DNA from: JBMNEH01 sp050948665
GTDB taxonomy: Bacteria; Bacillota; Clostridia; Christensenellales; UMGS416
DNA length: 64,000 bases
Assembly (NCBI GenBank): GCA_050948665.1
Contig: JBMNEH010000001.1
Coordinates: 1,488,001-1,552,000 of the forward strand
Direction: 5' to 3'
A program made the translations under genes and the position numbers. Each line of letters opens with the position of its first letter. Within the stretch, counting starts at the first letter, position 1. This document shows positions 27,059 to 35,763 of the stretch, in pieces. The notes under the pieces were generated by a model. That model ran no database searches and was not told where the DNA came from. It was given only the letters and a program-made list of their open reading frames with translations.

Positions 27059-28232
27059 GACTTTGTATAGTCCAAGCTGTTTTGATTCAGCCACCTGTAC
27101 GATCCTTAGCCTGGTAATAGCCCGGGTATTTTTATACGAGCTTTGACGAAAAAAATAATCTATTTCAAAGAATGGCATACACAACAGATGAGCATCTTTT
27201 AACTTGGGTTGGATCGGCGAAGAGTATTTATTCAAATTTCTATCGACCGGAACAGCCGCCGCTTTGTCCCTTTTCAATTGATGTTCGCATAGTGAAATCT
27301 GTTGTTTGGTATAATCAAGGCTTTACAACCAAAGAAGATTAGCAAGATGGATCCATTGGAAAAGGGCGTGATATTCTCATTAAATTACTGAGAGCGATAC
27401 ACTCATCGAAGTATCGTCAATCAGATGCAGTTCGCCTATCTTTGGGATGACGCTTTTGAAATGCAAACGATGCAGGAAAAGCGAGAACATTACAATCTCG
27501 CAAAAATTAACTGTTTGAAAAAACTTTTTATTAGTCAATTTTCATGCTACGGGTATTTCGATATCCGTATCAAAGATTTTTCCACCCGGAGAATTCCACC
27601 CGCAGAATATGCAGAAAGCAATTTTCTTCTGCGAGACTTAAAGAGGGTAAATATGAGCTTTTCAGCAAGTCACAATCTTAGCACTTTGTCGGCCTTGCGA
27701 ATCTTTCAAGTGATAAAGTGTCCTCTCTGCCTGAGATCGCAAATATGAGTTTATTAATGATTGGGTCAAATATAATATCAGTGATATCTATCGCGCTTGG
27801 TTAAGAGTGAAGAATTATGAGACCGGTATTAGAGAAAAAGTGCATTTCTTTGCCATAAAGCTGCGTAGGAAAATGCTGCGCCGAATGTAGCCGGTTATTT
27901 CAAGTCTGCAGATGGGGAGCTCGTAATTATATAGTATCTTCTAATGACTACCCATTTCCGCAATAAATACCTTTCTTCCGAACGATTACCCCCTGGCAAC
28001 TGGACATTCGGTTTTTAGGGGAATTTCCTAACACGAAAATACCCTGATGGAGTAATTTCATCGGGGTATCAACATTTTGGTATTCGTGCGTAAGAAGCTC
28101 GAAAACCTCTTGCAGCAAGAGCTTTTTATGGATAGAGGGGTGAAAAAATAAGGAGCCTACCTTCGATGCCTTGTAACAAAATAGGCTCCTTATGTGGAAA
28201 AGAAATCATATATGGATAGAATTTTTGCCGGT
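27059..28232. other. 1.2-kb region without recognisable genes
   Basis: Both strands carry only short open frames; the longest is 107 codons at 27425-27748 on the plus strand with no family I recognise and no ribosome site. The base composition and broken protein-like stretches suggest decayed genes. A strong inverted repeat (ATACCCTGATG, loop, CATCGGGGTAT) lies at 28039-28069 and could end transcription on either strand. Confidence 0.5.
28039..28069. terminator. inverted repeat, possible terminator in decayed region
   Basis: ATACCCTGATG and CATCGGGGTAT can pair into an 11-bp stem with one G-T pair, around GAGTAATTT. No clear neighbouring gene uses it today. Confidence 0.4.
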
Positions 28233-28312
28233 GGGTGCAAAATAAAGGTCATGGGTGCAAATCAAGGTGTATGGGTGCAGATGAGGATATCTGGGTTCAA
28301 AACAAACCTCTA
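28233..28312. repeat. four tandem 20-bp repeats (GGGTGCAAA-type)
   Basis: Units start at 28233, 28253, 28273 and 28293 with exactly 20-bp period, each beginning GGGTGCAA/GGGTGCAG/GGGTTCAA followed by A-rich then variable bases. The period is not a multiple of three, so this is not a coding repeat. It lies in gene-less DNA 130 bases from the split XRE gene. Iteron-like or protein-binding function is possible but unproven. Confidence 0.6.
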
Positions 28313-28440
28313 GGTCATGCACCACTAATCTGGCAACAAACTGAAGTTCGTTGTACTATTAACTTCCGGCATAACTCAATATCTAGGTGTGATAATGATT
28401 GCGATATAACTTACAACCTGGTTGAAAGTGATTTTTAAAA

Positions 28441-28946
28441 TCACTTCTTTGAAATCACTTTTTTATGATATCCTTTTTCATTACAATAAGGGCATTTCAT
28501 CTTTCTGTCTCTTCCAATGTGGGGTGCCCATACAACAGAAGACATAGTCGGTACATATCGTTCTCCACAGTTTGGACACTCATAGTATCCTGCATCATGT
28601 TCGATTTTTAGGCCAACTACGCTCAAGCCAATCAACATAATAAGAGAAAAGACAATAAAAATGACACCAATCACATAATTCTCTGCCTTACATGAGAATG
28701 CGCCAGCAATAATCATAGCAACCATGATCGGTATACCGATTAGACCCATGTACTTTTCAATCGACAGCATATTTGCATGTGACTTCTCAAGCTTTTCTTT
28801 TAGCTCTACCAACTGAGATTCTGCTTTTTCTTGGTAATCGTCCATAGAAATATGTTCCCCAAATAGGAGTTCATTCACATTTATTTTTATTAATTCACAA
28901 AGTTCAAGCATAATCGTGGCATCCGGTAAGCTCTTTCCCGTTTCCC
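28441..28946 (-). pseudogene. XRE-family regulator with membrane and zinc-ribbon domains: C-terminal part of a gene split by the element
   Basis: Reading toward lower coordinates from the junction, the frame gives ETGKSLPDATIMLELCEL then NVNELLFGEHI, the last third of a Clostridial HTH_3 domain. A coiled segment, two membrane helices (about 75-120 residues in) and a C-terminal zinc-ribbon (CPNCGERY ... CPYCNEKGYHK) follow. A stop codon lies immediately outside the junction, so the HTH start is missing here. The missing half is at 58786-58923. A shorter product starting at the ATG 28911 could still be made but would lack the DNA-binding helices. Confidence 0.85.
28940..28946. other. left attachment core (attL), GTTTCCC
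   Basis: The 7-bp core shared with 58805-58811. Outward from it (lower coordinates) is the TCTTTCCC flank encoding GKS of the XRE gene; inward is TAACTTAAAG, element DNA leading to the serine recombinase stop codon 25 bases away. Confidence 0.75.
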
Positions 28947-28970
28947 TAACTTAAAGATACTATTTTTGAT

Positions 28971-30590
28971 TCAGTCAATTCTTCCGACAAAGCGGTAGAA
29001 AATCTCGATTTCCTGTTCCTTATCGCCGTCATCGCCTTTGACGGATTCATGCACGACGATCTTTTCAATCAGTGCGTTGAGCATTTCGGCGGTCAGCTCG
29101 GTGGGATGGGCGTACTGATGAATCAGGTCAATCCACTTGCTGACATCCACGGTGGTCTGCTGTTCGGCTGCAAGCTCGGCCTTTATGCGCTCGATCTTCG
29201 GCAGCAGCTCTGCCTGCTCGGTCTGGTACTTCCCGGACAGCGCATTGAAGTTGTACTCCGTTATGCGTTCCGCCGCCCAGTCCTCATAGAGCTTTGCAAA
29301 CAGCCGGTCAAGCTCTTTCTGCCGTTTCTCCGCCCGGTTCAGTTCCGTCTCCCGCGCCCTCGTTGTGCGCTGCTGCTCCCGGTCGTTGGCGTGAAGCAAC
29401 TGGCTTTTCAGTACATCCTCGCTGATGTCCGCCTGCTCTGACCAATACTGGATACGGCTCAGAACATAGTCATAAAGCGTGTCGTAGCGGACGTAGTGCG
29501 CGGTGCAGTTTGCGTGTTTCGGTCCGTGCTGGCGATAGGATGTGCAGTTGAAGTAACTGTACGGCTTGCTGTTGCTGCGGTTTGTCCCAAAGCTCATCGA
29601 CCAGCCGCAGTCGGCGCATTTGACAAGTCCTGAGAAGATATGCGTCTGACCGGAGGACTTGATCTTCCTGCGGCGGTTGGCGATCTGCTCCTGCACCTGC
29701 TCAAACACCTCTTTGGAGATGATCGGCTCATGGGTGTTCTCCACTCTCAGCCATTCCTCCGGCGGCTTGCGAACCTTCTTCTTGTTTTTATACGAGATGT
29801 TGGTCTGAGCGCCGTGGATGCTATTGCCGATATACGTCTCATTCTTGAGTATGCTCTTTACCTGCGCTATCGTCCATGCGTATCGCTTTTCTTCCGGTGC
29901 GCCTGCGTAGATGTTAGTGAATGTGCCGTAGCGGGTGTAGTTGAGCCAGCCGGGGGTGGGAATCTGCTCGTCCAGCAGGATGCCCGTGATTTTAGCAGCA
30001 CCAGCGCCGTGGAAAGCAAGGTCGAAAATCTTCTCCACTATCCAGCGGGTTTCCTCGTCGATGATGAGCCTGTTCTTGATCTCCGGGTCGCGCTTGTAGC
30101 CCAATGGCGCGTAGGAAAAGATGCGTTCTCCGGCTAAAAACTTGGCGTGCAGGGAGTTTTTGACCTTGCGGCTTGTGTCCTTTGCGAACCATTCATTGAA
30201 TAAATTCTTGAACGGCACAAAGTCCGAAAGCCCCTTTTCCGTATCCTCGTTGTCAGAAACAGCGATGTAGCGGATGCCCTTTTCCGGGAACACGAACTCC
30301 AGATAGTAGTCCATCATGATATGCTCACGACCAAATCTGGAAAGGTCTTTGCTGGCGATGCAGTTCACTTTTCCTGCTTCCACGTCAGCCATCATGCGCC
30401 GGAAATTCGGCCTATCGAAGTTCGTCCCACTCCAGCCGTCATCGATATATTCGTCATATACCCGTAGATTATTTTCCTTTGCAAACTGCCGGAGAATGGT
30501 GCGCTGGGTTTCGATGGATACGCTGTCGCCAAAGTTCTCATCGTCGCGGCTCAGTCTCATATACAGTGCGGTATTGTATGGTTGTTTCAT
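28971..30590 (-). CDS. large serine recombinase (TnpX/Tn4451-like), element integrase
   Basis: A 539-residue site-specific recombinase that would excise and integrate the element. The N-terminal catalytic resolvase domain has YMRLSRDDENFGDSVSIETQ, with the catalytic serine expected near residues 14-25, and later ASKDLSRFGREHIMMDYYLE. A recombinase domain follows (GYKRDPE ... ILKNETYIGNSIHG). Then come a zinc-ribbon (CADCGW ... C) and a C-terminal coiled and DUF4368-like region (KWIDLIHQYAHPTELTAEML). The gene ends 25 bases from the attachment core, the usual place for such integrases. AGGAGG lies 10 bases before the ATG. Confidence 0.92.
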   Translation of the reverse strand: MKQPYNTALYMRLSRDDENFGDSVSIETQRTILRQFAKENNLRVYDEYIDDGWSGTNFDRPNFRRMMADVEAGKVNCIASKDLSRFGREHIMMDYYLEFVFPEKGIRYIAVSDNEDTEKGLSDFVPFKNLFNEWFAKDTSRKVKNSLHAKFLAGERIFSYAPLGYKRDPEIKNRLIIDEETRWIVEKIFDLAFHGAGAAKITGILLDEQIPTPGWLNYTRYGTFTNIYAGAPEEKRYAWTIAQVKSILKNETYIGNSIHGAQTNISYKNKKKVRKPPEEWLRVENTHEPIISKEVFEQVQEQIANRRRKIKSSGQTHIFSGLVKCADCGWSMSFGTNRSNSKPYSYFNCTSYRQHGPKHANCTAHYVRYDTLYDYVLSRIQYWSEQADISEDVLKSQLLHANDREQQRTTRARETELNRAEKRQKELDRLFAKLYEDWAAERITEYNFNALSGKYQTEQAELLPKIERIKAELAAEQQTTVDVSKWIDLIHQYAHPTELTAEMLNALIEKIVVHESVKGDDGDKEQEIEIFYRFVGRID

Positions 30591-30687
30591 TTAATAAAAT
30601 CCTCCTGTTCTCGAAACAACCCACGCTTACAATACTTATGTTGAAAAAATTATACCGTAAGCGCGGGCCAGATTCAATGCTTATTTG

Positions 30688-31065
30688 TTAAATAGCGGCG
30701 ATAAGCGGAGATTTTTCGTCGTTTTTTGCAGAGAAGCGGATCGCGTCCTCCACGATTGCGCCGTAGCGTCTGCCCGTACCGGCAAAATGCTCCCTGACCC
30801 GGATGCGGGTCTTGCCGTGGTAGAAGTAAAGCACACCGGTTTCATCCTCTGCGTAAAAGATGGGAACAGCAGGCTTTGCGCTCATAATGGCGTTGTAATA
30901 GTCCTCCCAGTATTTCTTGCAGAAATCAAGAAAGCTCTGCGGCGGGTCAAAGACCGGATCAAAGTAGCTCTCGTGGTCAAAGACCCTGCACAGGTCGATG
31001 AGCACATCCTCTCTGTCATCCATTGCGGCGCGGTTGATTTCCTCGATGTTGATAATTTTTCCCAT
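30688..31065 (-). CDS. conserved hypothetical protein downstream of the relaxase
   Basis: A 125-residue acidic soluble protein with no domain I can name. It begins MGKIINIEEINRAA and contains an aromatic-rich centre (DFCKKYWEDYYNAIM) and a basic stretch (HGKTRIRVREHF). The ATG at 31065 is preferred since GAAAGGA precedes it. An in-frame ATG at 31083 overlaps the relaxase stop. Its tight coupling to the relaxase suggests a transfer- or maintenance-linked role, which is inference from position only. Confidence 0.6.
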   Translation of the reverse strand: MGKIINIEEINRAAMDDREDVLIDLCRVFDHESYFDPVFDPPQSFLDFCKKYWEDYYNAIMSAKPAVPIFYAEDETGVLYFYHGKTRIRVREHFAGTGRRYGAIVEDAIRFSAKNDEKSPLIAAI

Positions 31066-31079
31066 AGGAAATTCCTTTC

Positions 31080-32780
31080 TCATAATTCCATTTCGTTGTT
31101 GTGTTTGCGGGTCTGCACGACAGACTGCTCCTGCGGCCTATGCAGTTTTCTGACGATAGAATGATCCTTCTGCGGATGCGGCTCACCCAGCAGCTCGGAT
31201 ACCTCCCGGTCAGCCTGACGGAAGCGGTCAGCGTCGTAATGTTTACCGAAGGTGTCCCTGATCTTCTCCCGGACTTCTGCGGTCATATTGCCGCGCAGCT
31301 CCATACGGGCGGTGTGCAATTCGTTTGCGTCAACGGCTTTGGACTGCTCTTGCAGCGCATGGTACTTCTGCACCTCTGCATCCAAAGCGTCGGCTGCCTT
31401 TGTTGCAACGCCCTCCAGACCGGCCTTGCTGGCGTTCAAGGCGTCAAGCTGCTGTTTGACCTCCTTCATCCCGTCAGGATCGCTCTTGCCGAAACCGGCG
31501 ATCAGCATATCCATCTCGCTTCTCAGTTCCTCCATGTCCTCGGTAATTGTTGCCAGTGCCTTTTTGATTTCAGCACGGCGCATGAGATTCAAAGGATTCA
31601 ACGTTTTCAACTCCGCTGTCAGTTCCTTTTTCTTTCTGGATTTTTCCCGCAGCAGCTTCCGTATCTCCAGATACCGCGCATAGTCCGGCTGGATCGCCTG
31701 AATACTCTCGTCCAGCTTTTTTGCCGCGCCGGTATGGTAGAGCCATGAGTAGCGCAGCAGCAGAATACCCTTGCGGGCGGTTTCCAGTGCTTTGGCAAGT
31801 GCGGGAACGGAGGTCCTGATCGCGTCCGTCAGCTTCAGGATTTCCGCACGAAGGGCGCGGATCATCCTGTTCTGCTCCCGTATCTGCCGGTTGATCTCAC
31901 AGCGGAAAGATACGACGCCCTGTCGTTCCAGCGCACGGGCAACGGGACCTTCGTGAACGGTGGGGATGGTGTCCAGTCCTCGCTCGGCGTTGCTGCGGTG
32001 GTCGATGCGTTCCGCAAAACCGGCGCGTTCCAGATAACGGTTGGATACGTCAGCCCATGCCGCACGCCATGCAACAAGCTGTTCCTCGCTGTTCCAGCGT
32101 TCGGAGATGGGATTCTGTCTGCCGTAGCGGGTGCTTTTCGGATGCTTGTCCGCTCTGACAAGGCCATGCGCTTCTCCTTCGGAGGGCGGCAGATATTCCT
32201 TCTTCTTTTTTCTTACATAGTAGGGATACTGCTTCTCCCAGCCATCAGTCTGCGCAGCCTTGAACTCTGCGGCGGTGAAACCCCGTTCCTCGCCGTTTCT
32301 GACACAGAGGTATTCCTTCTCCGTCTTGTACTGCCAGCGCCCTTGCTCATCCAGCGGGCGCACCGTCAGCAGAATATGGGCGTGGGGATTCTGCCCGTCC
32401 GTGTCGTGGATGGCAGCGTCGGCGCACATGCCGTCCGATACGAATTGCTCTTGAATGAACGCCCGGATCAATTCGATTTGCGCCTGTCGGTCAAGCTCTC
32501 GCGGCAGGGCCACGATGAACTCCCGCGCAAGGCGGCTGTCCTTTGTCTTTTCGTTTTCCTCTACGGCGTTCCAGAGCTTTTCCCTGTCCTGCCATTCGGG
32601 TGGAGCCATGGAGGGCAGGAACACCTGCTGCCAGACAAGCCCCTGCTTTTTCGTGTAGTCGTGCTGTATCCCGTCGTAGTCGTTATACAGACGGGAGCAG
32701 CTCATATAGGCGGAAGCGGCCACGGCGGAGCGTCCTGCGCCCCGGCTGACCACCTTCGCCTCCAGATGATAGATTGCCAA
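31080..32780 (-). CDS. MobQ-type (MobA/MobL) relaxase
   Basis: A 566-residue relaxase that would nick oriT and pilot the strand during mobilization. The N-terminus LAIYHLEAKVVSRG is the MobA/MobL family start, with ASAYMSCSRLYNDYDG. The metal motif NPHAHILLTVRPL carries the HxH pair, with preceding FVSDGMCADAAIHD. The C-terminal half is a long coiled-coil (about residues 300-500). The start is a TTG at 32780, because GGAAAGGAG lies 5 bases before it and the family starts here; an ATG at 32840 would add 20 unrelated residues. No coupling protein gene is seen nearby. Confidence 0.88.
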   Translation of the reverse strand: MAIYHLEAKVVSRGAGRSAVAASAYMSCSRLYNDYDGIQHDYTKKQGLVWQQVFLPSMAPPEWQDREKLWNAVEENEKTKDSRLAREFIVALPRELDRQAQIELIRAFIQEQFVSDGMCADAAIHDTDGQNPHAHILLTVRPLDEQGRWQYKTEKEYLCVRNGEERGFTAAEFKAAQTDGWEKQYPYYVRKKKKEYLPPSEGEAHGLVRADKHPKSTRYGRQNPISERWNSEEQLVAWRAAWADVSNRYLERAGFAERIDHRSNAERGLDTIPTVHEGPVARALERQGVVSFRCEINRQIREQNRMIRALRAEILKLTDAIRTSVPALAKALETARKGILLLRYSWLYHTGAAKKLDESIQAIQPDYARYLEIRKLLREKSRKKKELTAELKTLNPLNLMRRAEIKKALATITEDMEELRSEMDMLIAGFGKSDPDGMKEVKQQLDALNASKAGLEGVATKAADALDAEVQKYHALQEQSKAVDANELHTARMELRGNMTAEVREKIRDTFGKHYDADRFRQADREVSELLGEPHPQKDHSIVRKLHRPQEQSVVQTRKHNNEMEL

Positions 32781-33270
32781 ACGTTCTCCTTTCCGCCAGC
32801 AAAGGGTCATTGAAACAGTGACCCTGCGCGGCTTTTCCAAACAAATGGTCTAAGCTTTATTTAGACCCTTTGCGCCCTTGTTTCAGGTGCTTAACAATGA
32901 GCAAGGGTGTGCGTTGAACTCACACCCTTTGCGTCCTCTCGTCCCGGCTTTTTGTTTCTTTTTCGCAAAAAGAAAAGGGGGTCGCCTCAAGCGACACCCT
33001 ATCTGCGGCAAAGCTGCCGGTGGCAGATTTACGCAGGCAGGCGGCAGGTGGGTTACTTATAGTAACCTACCTCACAAGCACATCCATGGTTGTGTTCTGC
33101 CGTCTGCGCAGACGATGACAGCAGCACCCGCAGGTGCTGTGGTATTGTCTGGAGGCTGCCGCAGCAGCCGCAGTCCCCCTCGGAGAGCGCAACGATGCCG
33201 CAAGGCATACCACTGCCCGCCTTTGGCGGGTGGTGAGTAAGTTGCGCCCTTACGGGACTAAGTTTCCGGC
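32781..33270. other. oriT region: clustered inverted repeats and MobQ-like nic site
   Basis: This 490-base gap upstream of the relaxase has no credible gene but many palindromes. Examples are AAGGGTGTG/CACACCCTT (about 32905-32932), GGTCGC/GCGACACC (about 32981-33000), GGTGGGTTACT/AGTAACCTACC (about 33047-33072), CAGCACC/GGTGCTG (about 33122-33140) and CCCGCC/GGCGGG (about 33216-33231). At 33237-33256, GTAAGTTGCGCCCTTACGGG closely resembles the MobQ nic consensus TAAGTGCGCCCT (RSF1010/pSC101 type), with one extra T. This is the probable origin of transfer. Confidence 0.65.
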
Positions 33271-33498
33271 TCAGCCTGCGTTTTCTTCTCTTCCTGACAG
33301 CTTCCCGATCAGGTATCCCTCCAGCTCGGACAGCCCAACAGCCTGAACCTCCGGCAGCACCTTCTCCAAGATCGCGCCCTCCTGAATGAGCCTGCGGGTA
33401 CGGGCTTTCCGTGCTTTCTCCTTCGCCCGCATCTGCGCTTCCTCCAGCCGATGCTGTGCCTGAAGCAGCTTCTTTTCCTCTGCGGTCATTGTGGTCAT
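33271..33498 (-). CDS. DUF3847-type small protein
   Basis: A 75-residue, strongly charged, alpha-helical protein. It starts MTTMTAEEKKLLQAQHRLEE, continues KARKARTRRLIQEGAILEKV and ends with a short SELEGYLIGKL helix. The KxRKxRTRRLxxxGAxLE pattern is typical of DUF3847 proteins, found beside relaxases on Firmicute mobile elements and plausibly accessory mobilization or DNA-binding factors. The ATG at 33498 follows AAAGGAG; longer in-frame extensions upstream run into parR and are spurious. Confidence 0.75.
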   Translation of the reverse strand: MTTMTAEEKKLLQAQHRLEEAQMRAKEKARKARTRRLIQEGAILEKVLPEVQAVGLSELEGYLIGKLSGREENAG

Positions 33499-33659
33499 AA
33501 CAAAACGCTCCTTTCGTGGTAGTAAAAACCGGCTGAATGATACTGTGGTTGGTATCAAACAGCCGGTTTTTGGTGGTACAATATTTCTTTCCTTTGTGTG
33601 TGGCATCAAACGCGCCGGGTTTGCTATCATAGCTGCTATCAAAAATGGCAGCATTGGTA

Positions 33660-34034
33660 TCAAAAGCTGTCCGCGAAGTCCAGTGCAGCGTCCATATCCG
33701 CTGAATCCTCCGGTTCTTTCGGTGCGCTTGAAGTGGCTGTGCTTTGCAAAAGACGGAGAAGCGGAGAAAGGTCGGCGGGTGCTGCTTCCTGCAAGCTCTC
33801 TCGGATAATATTGCGGATTTCCTGAAGAAAAGCATCCTCTTTTTCTCTCGTTTCCAGATACGGATCGGCGGCAAGCTGCTCCTGCCTGCCGAAGAAGGCA
33901 TTGACGGCGGTTATTACGGCGCGATTTACGGAGCGGTACTGCATTCTGTCCAGCCGTTGCAGATGCTCCCACGCTTCTCTGTCCTCCGGCTTGTCCAGAT
34001 TCAGTCGCAGGGTGATTGTATAGATGTTTTTCAT
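33660..34034 (-). CDS. ParR-like centromere-binding adaptor
   Basis: A 124-residue protein beginning MKNIYTITLRLNLDKPEDREAW, a ribbon-helix-helix-like N-terminus, followed by a helical region (RSVNRAVITAVNAFFG) and an acidic C-terminal tail ending MDAALDFADSF. Acidic C-terminal peptides of this kind bind ParM-type filaments. It overlaps the ParM-like gene by 4 bases. The function is inferred from this pairing and overall layout; sequence identity to known ParR proteins is low in this class. Confidence 0.65.
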   Translation of the reverse strand: MKNIYTITLRLNLDKPEDREAWEHLQRLDRMQYRSVNRAVITAVNAFFGRQEQLAADPYLETREKEDAFLQEIRNIIRESLQEAAPADLSPLLRLLQSTATSSAPKEPEDSADMDAALDFADSF

Positions 34035-34960
34035 ACGATGCCGCCTGCCTTTCTCATGCGGCGCTCCGCCAGCAGCTCGTAGCCCTTGGCGGTGGCACAG
34101 ATGTCATCGTTGAAGGTGACGCGCCCCTTTTCGTAGTTCCCGAAATTCTTCACAAGGCAGCTTCCGCCGCCTACCACATGGAGCTTCATCAGCTCCGGGT
34201 CGTATTCATGTTCCCGAAGCCTGCGGAAGATGCCGGACACATACTCTGTCGCTGTTTCCCGGATGGCGGTCAGGTAGCGTTCGGCAATGTCCGCCTTGCC
34301 GTGGCGCAGGACGCGCTCGATAACAGCATCGTCCAGCACCTTGCCGAACTGCCGCAGCACGCTCTCCCTGACGGCCAGCATACACTGATGGGTGCCGAAC
34401 TTCTCCGTATAGCACTTGTCGGCAACCGGGCGGCGCTCGTTGATATACATGACGTTCATGGTGCCGTTGCCGATGTCGCAGAGCATATTCGTCCCTGTGA
34501 AGTCCCGGAGATTGGCAGCAACGGCGGCAAAGCCCTGCGGGAAGATGTCCGCTCCGGCAAACTCCACATGATAGTCCGCGTCCCGGAAGGTGAAGTCAAC
34601 GCTGTCGTTATGGAGCAGATACGCCCGGAAAGCGTCCTTCTGTTCGCTGACCCATGTGAGGGGCAGCCCTGCGGCAAGGTGGATGCGGGCGGAGTTGATT
34701 TTTCGGATGTTCAGCTCCCGTCCGATGGCGGCAAGGGTGAGGATATAGTAGTCGCTGTCCGTCATTTTGTCGGCGGCAAACTCCTTGTGTCCCCCGCCGA
34801 TGGTGTAGTATTTGTTCTCATAGATCAGAAGATCATTCTTGAAGGTCGGCTCCCTGTCGTGGGAGGTCACGCCGGTGCGGAAGCAGGTGTAGGCGGTCTT
34901 GATGTTGCCGTACCCGTGGTCAATGCCGATGATGATGGGATTGTTGTTCAGATAATTCAT
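34031..34960 (-). CDS. ParM/StbA-family actin-like segregation ATPase
   Basis: A 309-residue protein of the actin/Hsp70 fold. The phosphate-1 motif is IIIGIDHGYGNIKTAY, the phosphate-2 region is NMLCDIGNGTMNVMYIN, and the adenosine motif is LHVVGGGSCLVKN. These polymerise into filaments that push apart DNA copies bound by ParR. The ATG at 34960 is chosen because GAAAGGAACG precedes it; an upstream ATG at 34993 adds a non-homologous leader. A partition system implies that the excised element can persist as a replicating circle. Confidence 0.82.
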   Translation of the reverse strand: MNYLNNNPIIIGIDHGYGNIKTAYTCFRTGVTSHDREPTFKNDLLIYENKYYTIGGGHKEFAADKMTDSDYYILTLAAIGRELNIRKINSARIHLAAGLPLTWVSEQKDAFRAYLLHNDSVDFTFRDADYHVEFAGADIFPQGFAAVAANLRDFTGTNMLCDIGNGTMNVMYINERRPVADKCYTEKFGTHQCMLAVRESVLRQFGKVLDDAVIERVLRHGKADIAERYLTAIRETATEYVSGIFRRLREHEYDPELMKLHVVGGGSCLVKNFGNYEKGRVTFNDDICATAKGYELLAERRMRKAGGIV

Positions 34961-35007
34961 GCTCGTTCCTTTCTGCCGCTGTGCGGCTGTCAAAATGGTT
35001 GATTTTC

Positions 35008-35226
35008 TTACTTTCTTTTCTGCCAGACGATCTCGTACCCCAGCGCGTCGGCAAGCTGAACGGCCTCCGTGTAGCGCAGGGATTCCCTCTGGAGTTTGTT
35101 GGACAGGTTGGATACGCTGTCAGACCAGCCGTGTTCGTCGTGCAGTAGATCGACCACCTCCTGCATGGTGCAACCGGAACGGACGATATAGGACTTGATC
35201 TCGTTTCTTAGATTGGATTTCATCAT
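35008..35226 (-). CDS. small helix-turn-helix-like protein
   Basis: A 72-residue protein, MKSNLRNEIKSYIVRSGCTM followed by QEVVDLLHDEHGWSDSVSNL and a basic end. The helix pattern resembles a short HTH (phage-repressor-like) domain that is common immediately upstream of ParM genes in Clostridial elements. It may control the partition operon. Databases sometimes carry misleading names for this small family; I infer only DNA binding. Confidence 0.6.
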   Translation of the reverse strand: MMKSNLRNEIKSYIVRSGCTMQEVVDLLHDEHGWSDSVSNLSNKLQRESLRYTEAVQLADALGYEIVWQKRK

Positions 35227-35763
35227 TTTTTACCTCCATATTTTTGTGTAATGGGTTTTCGTATCGGTGATTTTGGTGTGCTGCGGAATGAAAAATGTGC
35301 CGTGCCGTAAATCCGCTCAGATTTTCGCCCATGATGCCCTGTTCATAACAGCACCCTATCGGCTTCATCGTTCTGCGTAAGGTCATGCGGAACAGCAGGA
35401 TATGCCGCAGTTCGGTGCAGTCTCTTTATTGACTTGTAAATCACCCTTTGATGTACTACGTTCTCTCTACGGCATATTTCTTTGCGGTTTTCACAAGCAT
35501 TGATTTTGAGACTGAAAAATTGAGCCGCCCGTGTACGGCTCTGTACGGCAAGGCTGGCTTGTGTACGCTTCTGTACGTCCTGTACGCCGTTTTTCATGTG
35601 CTGGGCGGGCTTTTCGGGTCTTGGCGCAGGCTGTTTTTATTCTTTGCCGTGAAGTATTTCACGAAAAGGATAAGCGCTGAACGTATTTTGAGGATGAAGT
35701 TGAAAACTGCCGTACAGAGTGTACGGCGTGTACGGCAATTTTGAAGTCCGCTCTCCATTTTTA
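35227..35763. other. 537-base intergenic region with TGTACG motif arrays: probable replication or partition site
   Basis: No credible gene is present. TGTACG occurs at 35532, 35542, 35562, 35572 and 35581 (spacings 10, 20, 10, 9), and again at 35721 and 35730, with its complement CGTACA at 35712. Near-helical spacing places the motifs on one face of DNA, as in ParR-bound parC sites or initiator iterons. It lies between parM-side genes and the primase-helicase pair. Open frames over it on both strands are artefacts of the repeats. Confidence 0.65.

Noticed and set aside
28233..28312. CRISPR array
   Set aside because: Units are 20 bp with no spacer of constant length between conserved repeats, and there are no cas genes in the window.
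32841..33270. Open frames over the gap upstream of the relaxase
   Set aside because: Dense palindromes and a nic-like site indicate oriT; the frames show no family features.
34016..35002. 328-codon plus-strand open frame
   Set aside because: Exactly antisense to the ParM-like gene; composition reflects codon mirroring.
35448..35744. Plus-strand frame over the TGTACG repeats
   Set aside because: The membrane-like sequence arises from the repeats; no ribosome site or homology, and the region fits a binding-site array.
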